7,224 nucleotides of DNA from Cryomorphaceae bacterium (lineage in GTDB: Bacteria; Bacteroidota; Bacteroidia; Flavobacteriales; Schleiferiaceae), in assembly GCA_003507115.1 (NCBI GenBank), contig DNWN01000088.1, positions 1 through 7,224 of the forward strand, written 5' to 3'. The translations under genes and the position numbers were made by a program. The notes below the pieces were generated by a model, which saw only the letters and a program-made list of their open reading frames with translations, was not told the origin of the DNA and did no database searches. Shown here piece by piece: positions 7,002 through 7,224 of the stretch. Within the stretch, counting starts at the first letter, position 1; the number at the start of each line of letters is the position of its first letter.

Positions 7002-7224
7002 ATGAAAAAGATTTTTACTGCAGCAGCTGCTGCCCTCGTTATCGCCTCTTGTACTTCGGACTTGAGCTCTTTGAATGTGAATTCAAAGGCGCCCGAGCAA
7101 GTACCCGCAGGTGCCTTGATCGCCAACGCTACGGTGTCCTTGACGGACTATATGACTAGCGTGAACGTCAACTTGAACAACTTTATCCTATGGTCTCAGC
7201 ATTGGACGCAGACGACCTACACGG
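7002..7224 (+). CDS. SusD-like outer-membrane lipoprotein (SusD/RagB family, 3' truncated by window)
   Basis: The first 74 codons are visible and the frame is open to the window edge. The start ATG 7002 gives MKKIFTAAAAALVIASC, a lipoprotein signal peptide whose lipobox ends in C17, the predicted lipidated residue. The mature start is TSDLSSLNVNSKAPEQVPAG. An N-rich, P-containing opening followed by a helix and then WSQHWTQTTY resembles the SusD-like_2 branch (nutrient-binding lipoproteins that pair with SusC) more than classical SusD, but the fragment is short. It should sit on the cell surface as the substrate-capturing lid of the transporter encoded 13 bases upstream, and is almost surely co-transcribed with it. 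TTG is again the favoured leucine codon (five of seven), as in the transporter barrel. Confidence 0.88.
   Translation, partial: MKKIFTAAAAALVIASCTSDLSSLNVNSKAPEQVPAGALIANATVSLTDYMTSVNVNLNNFILWSQHWTQTTYT

Overview
The window reads as a Bacteroidota chromosome. The strongest evidence is a SusC-type TonB-dependent transporter followed at once by a SusD-like lipoprotein, an arrangement typical of this phylum. Supporting signs are the A/T-rich leader without Shine-Dalgarno sequences and promoter-like elements resembling the phylum's TTTG / TAnnTTTG type. Base composition is moderate: the left-hand genes look clearly GC-richer (several 60-base rows counted by eye are 52-73% G+C) than the intergenic region and parts of the transporter gene. 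A marine or aquatic Flavobacteriales-like host of the balanced-GC kind would fit, but this is a weak guess. All genes are on the + strand.

Bases 1-3441 are the 3' end of a surface-polysaccharide gene cluster that appears to be one transcription unit. In order it holds the last 31 codons of an unidentified gene (stop overlapping the next start as ATGA), a PAPS-dependent sulfotransferase, a Wzz-like polysaccharide co-polymerase without a kinase domain, and a Wzy/WaaL-type membrane polymerase or ligase whose start lies 34 bases inside the Wzz-like gene. Together they suggest an exported capsule, exopolysaccharide or O-antigen that may carry sulfate esters. The sulfotransferase would decorate the glycan or a precursor, the polymerase would extend it in the periplasm, and the Wzz-like protein would set its length.

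Bases 3442-3688 are non-coding and AT-rich. Three things stand out: a hairpin/tandem-repeat block with three copies of one 8-bp half-site (3468-3515), a perfect 19-bp odd palindrome (3636-3654), and promoter-like elements around that palindrome. No convincing intrinsic terminator separates the two gene sets.

Bases 3689-7224 hold a complete 1099-residue SusC-like transporter and, 13 bases later, the first 74 codons of a SusD-like lipoprotein cut by the window edge. This pair would import an oligosaccharide, peptide or other large nutrient across the outer membrane. No degradative enzyme is visible, so the substrate is unknown. I see no RNA gene, mobile element, CRISPR array or clearly novel multi-gene system. 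The most useful leads are the regulatory DNA before the transporter and the possible sulfation of the surface glycan.
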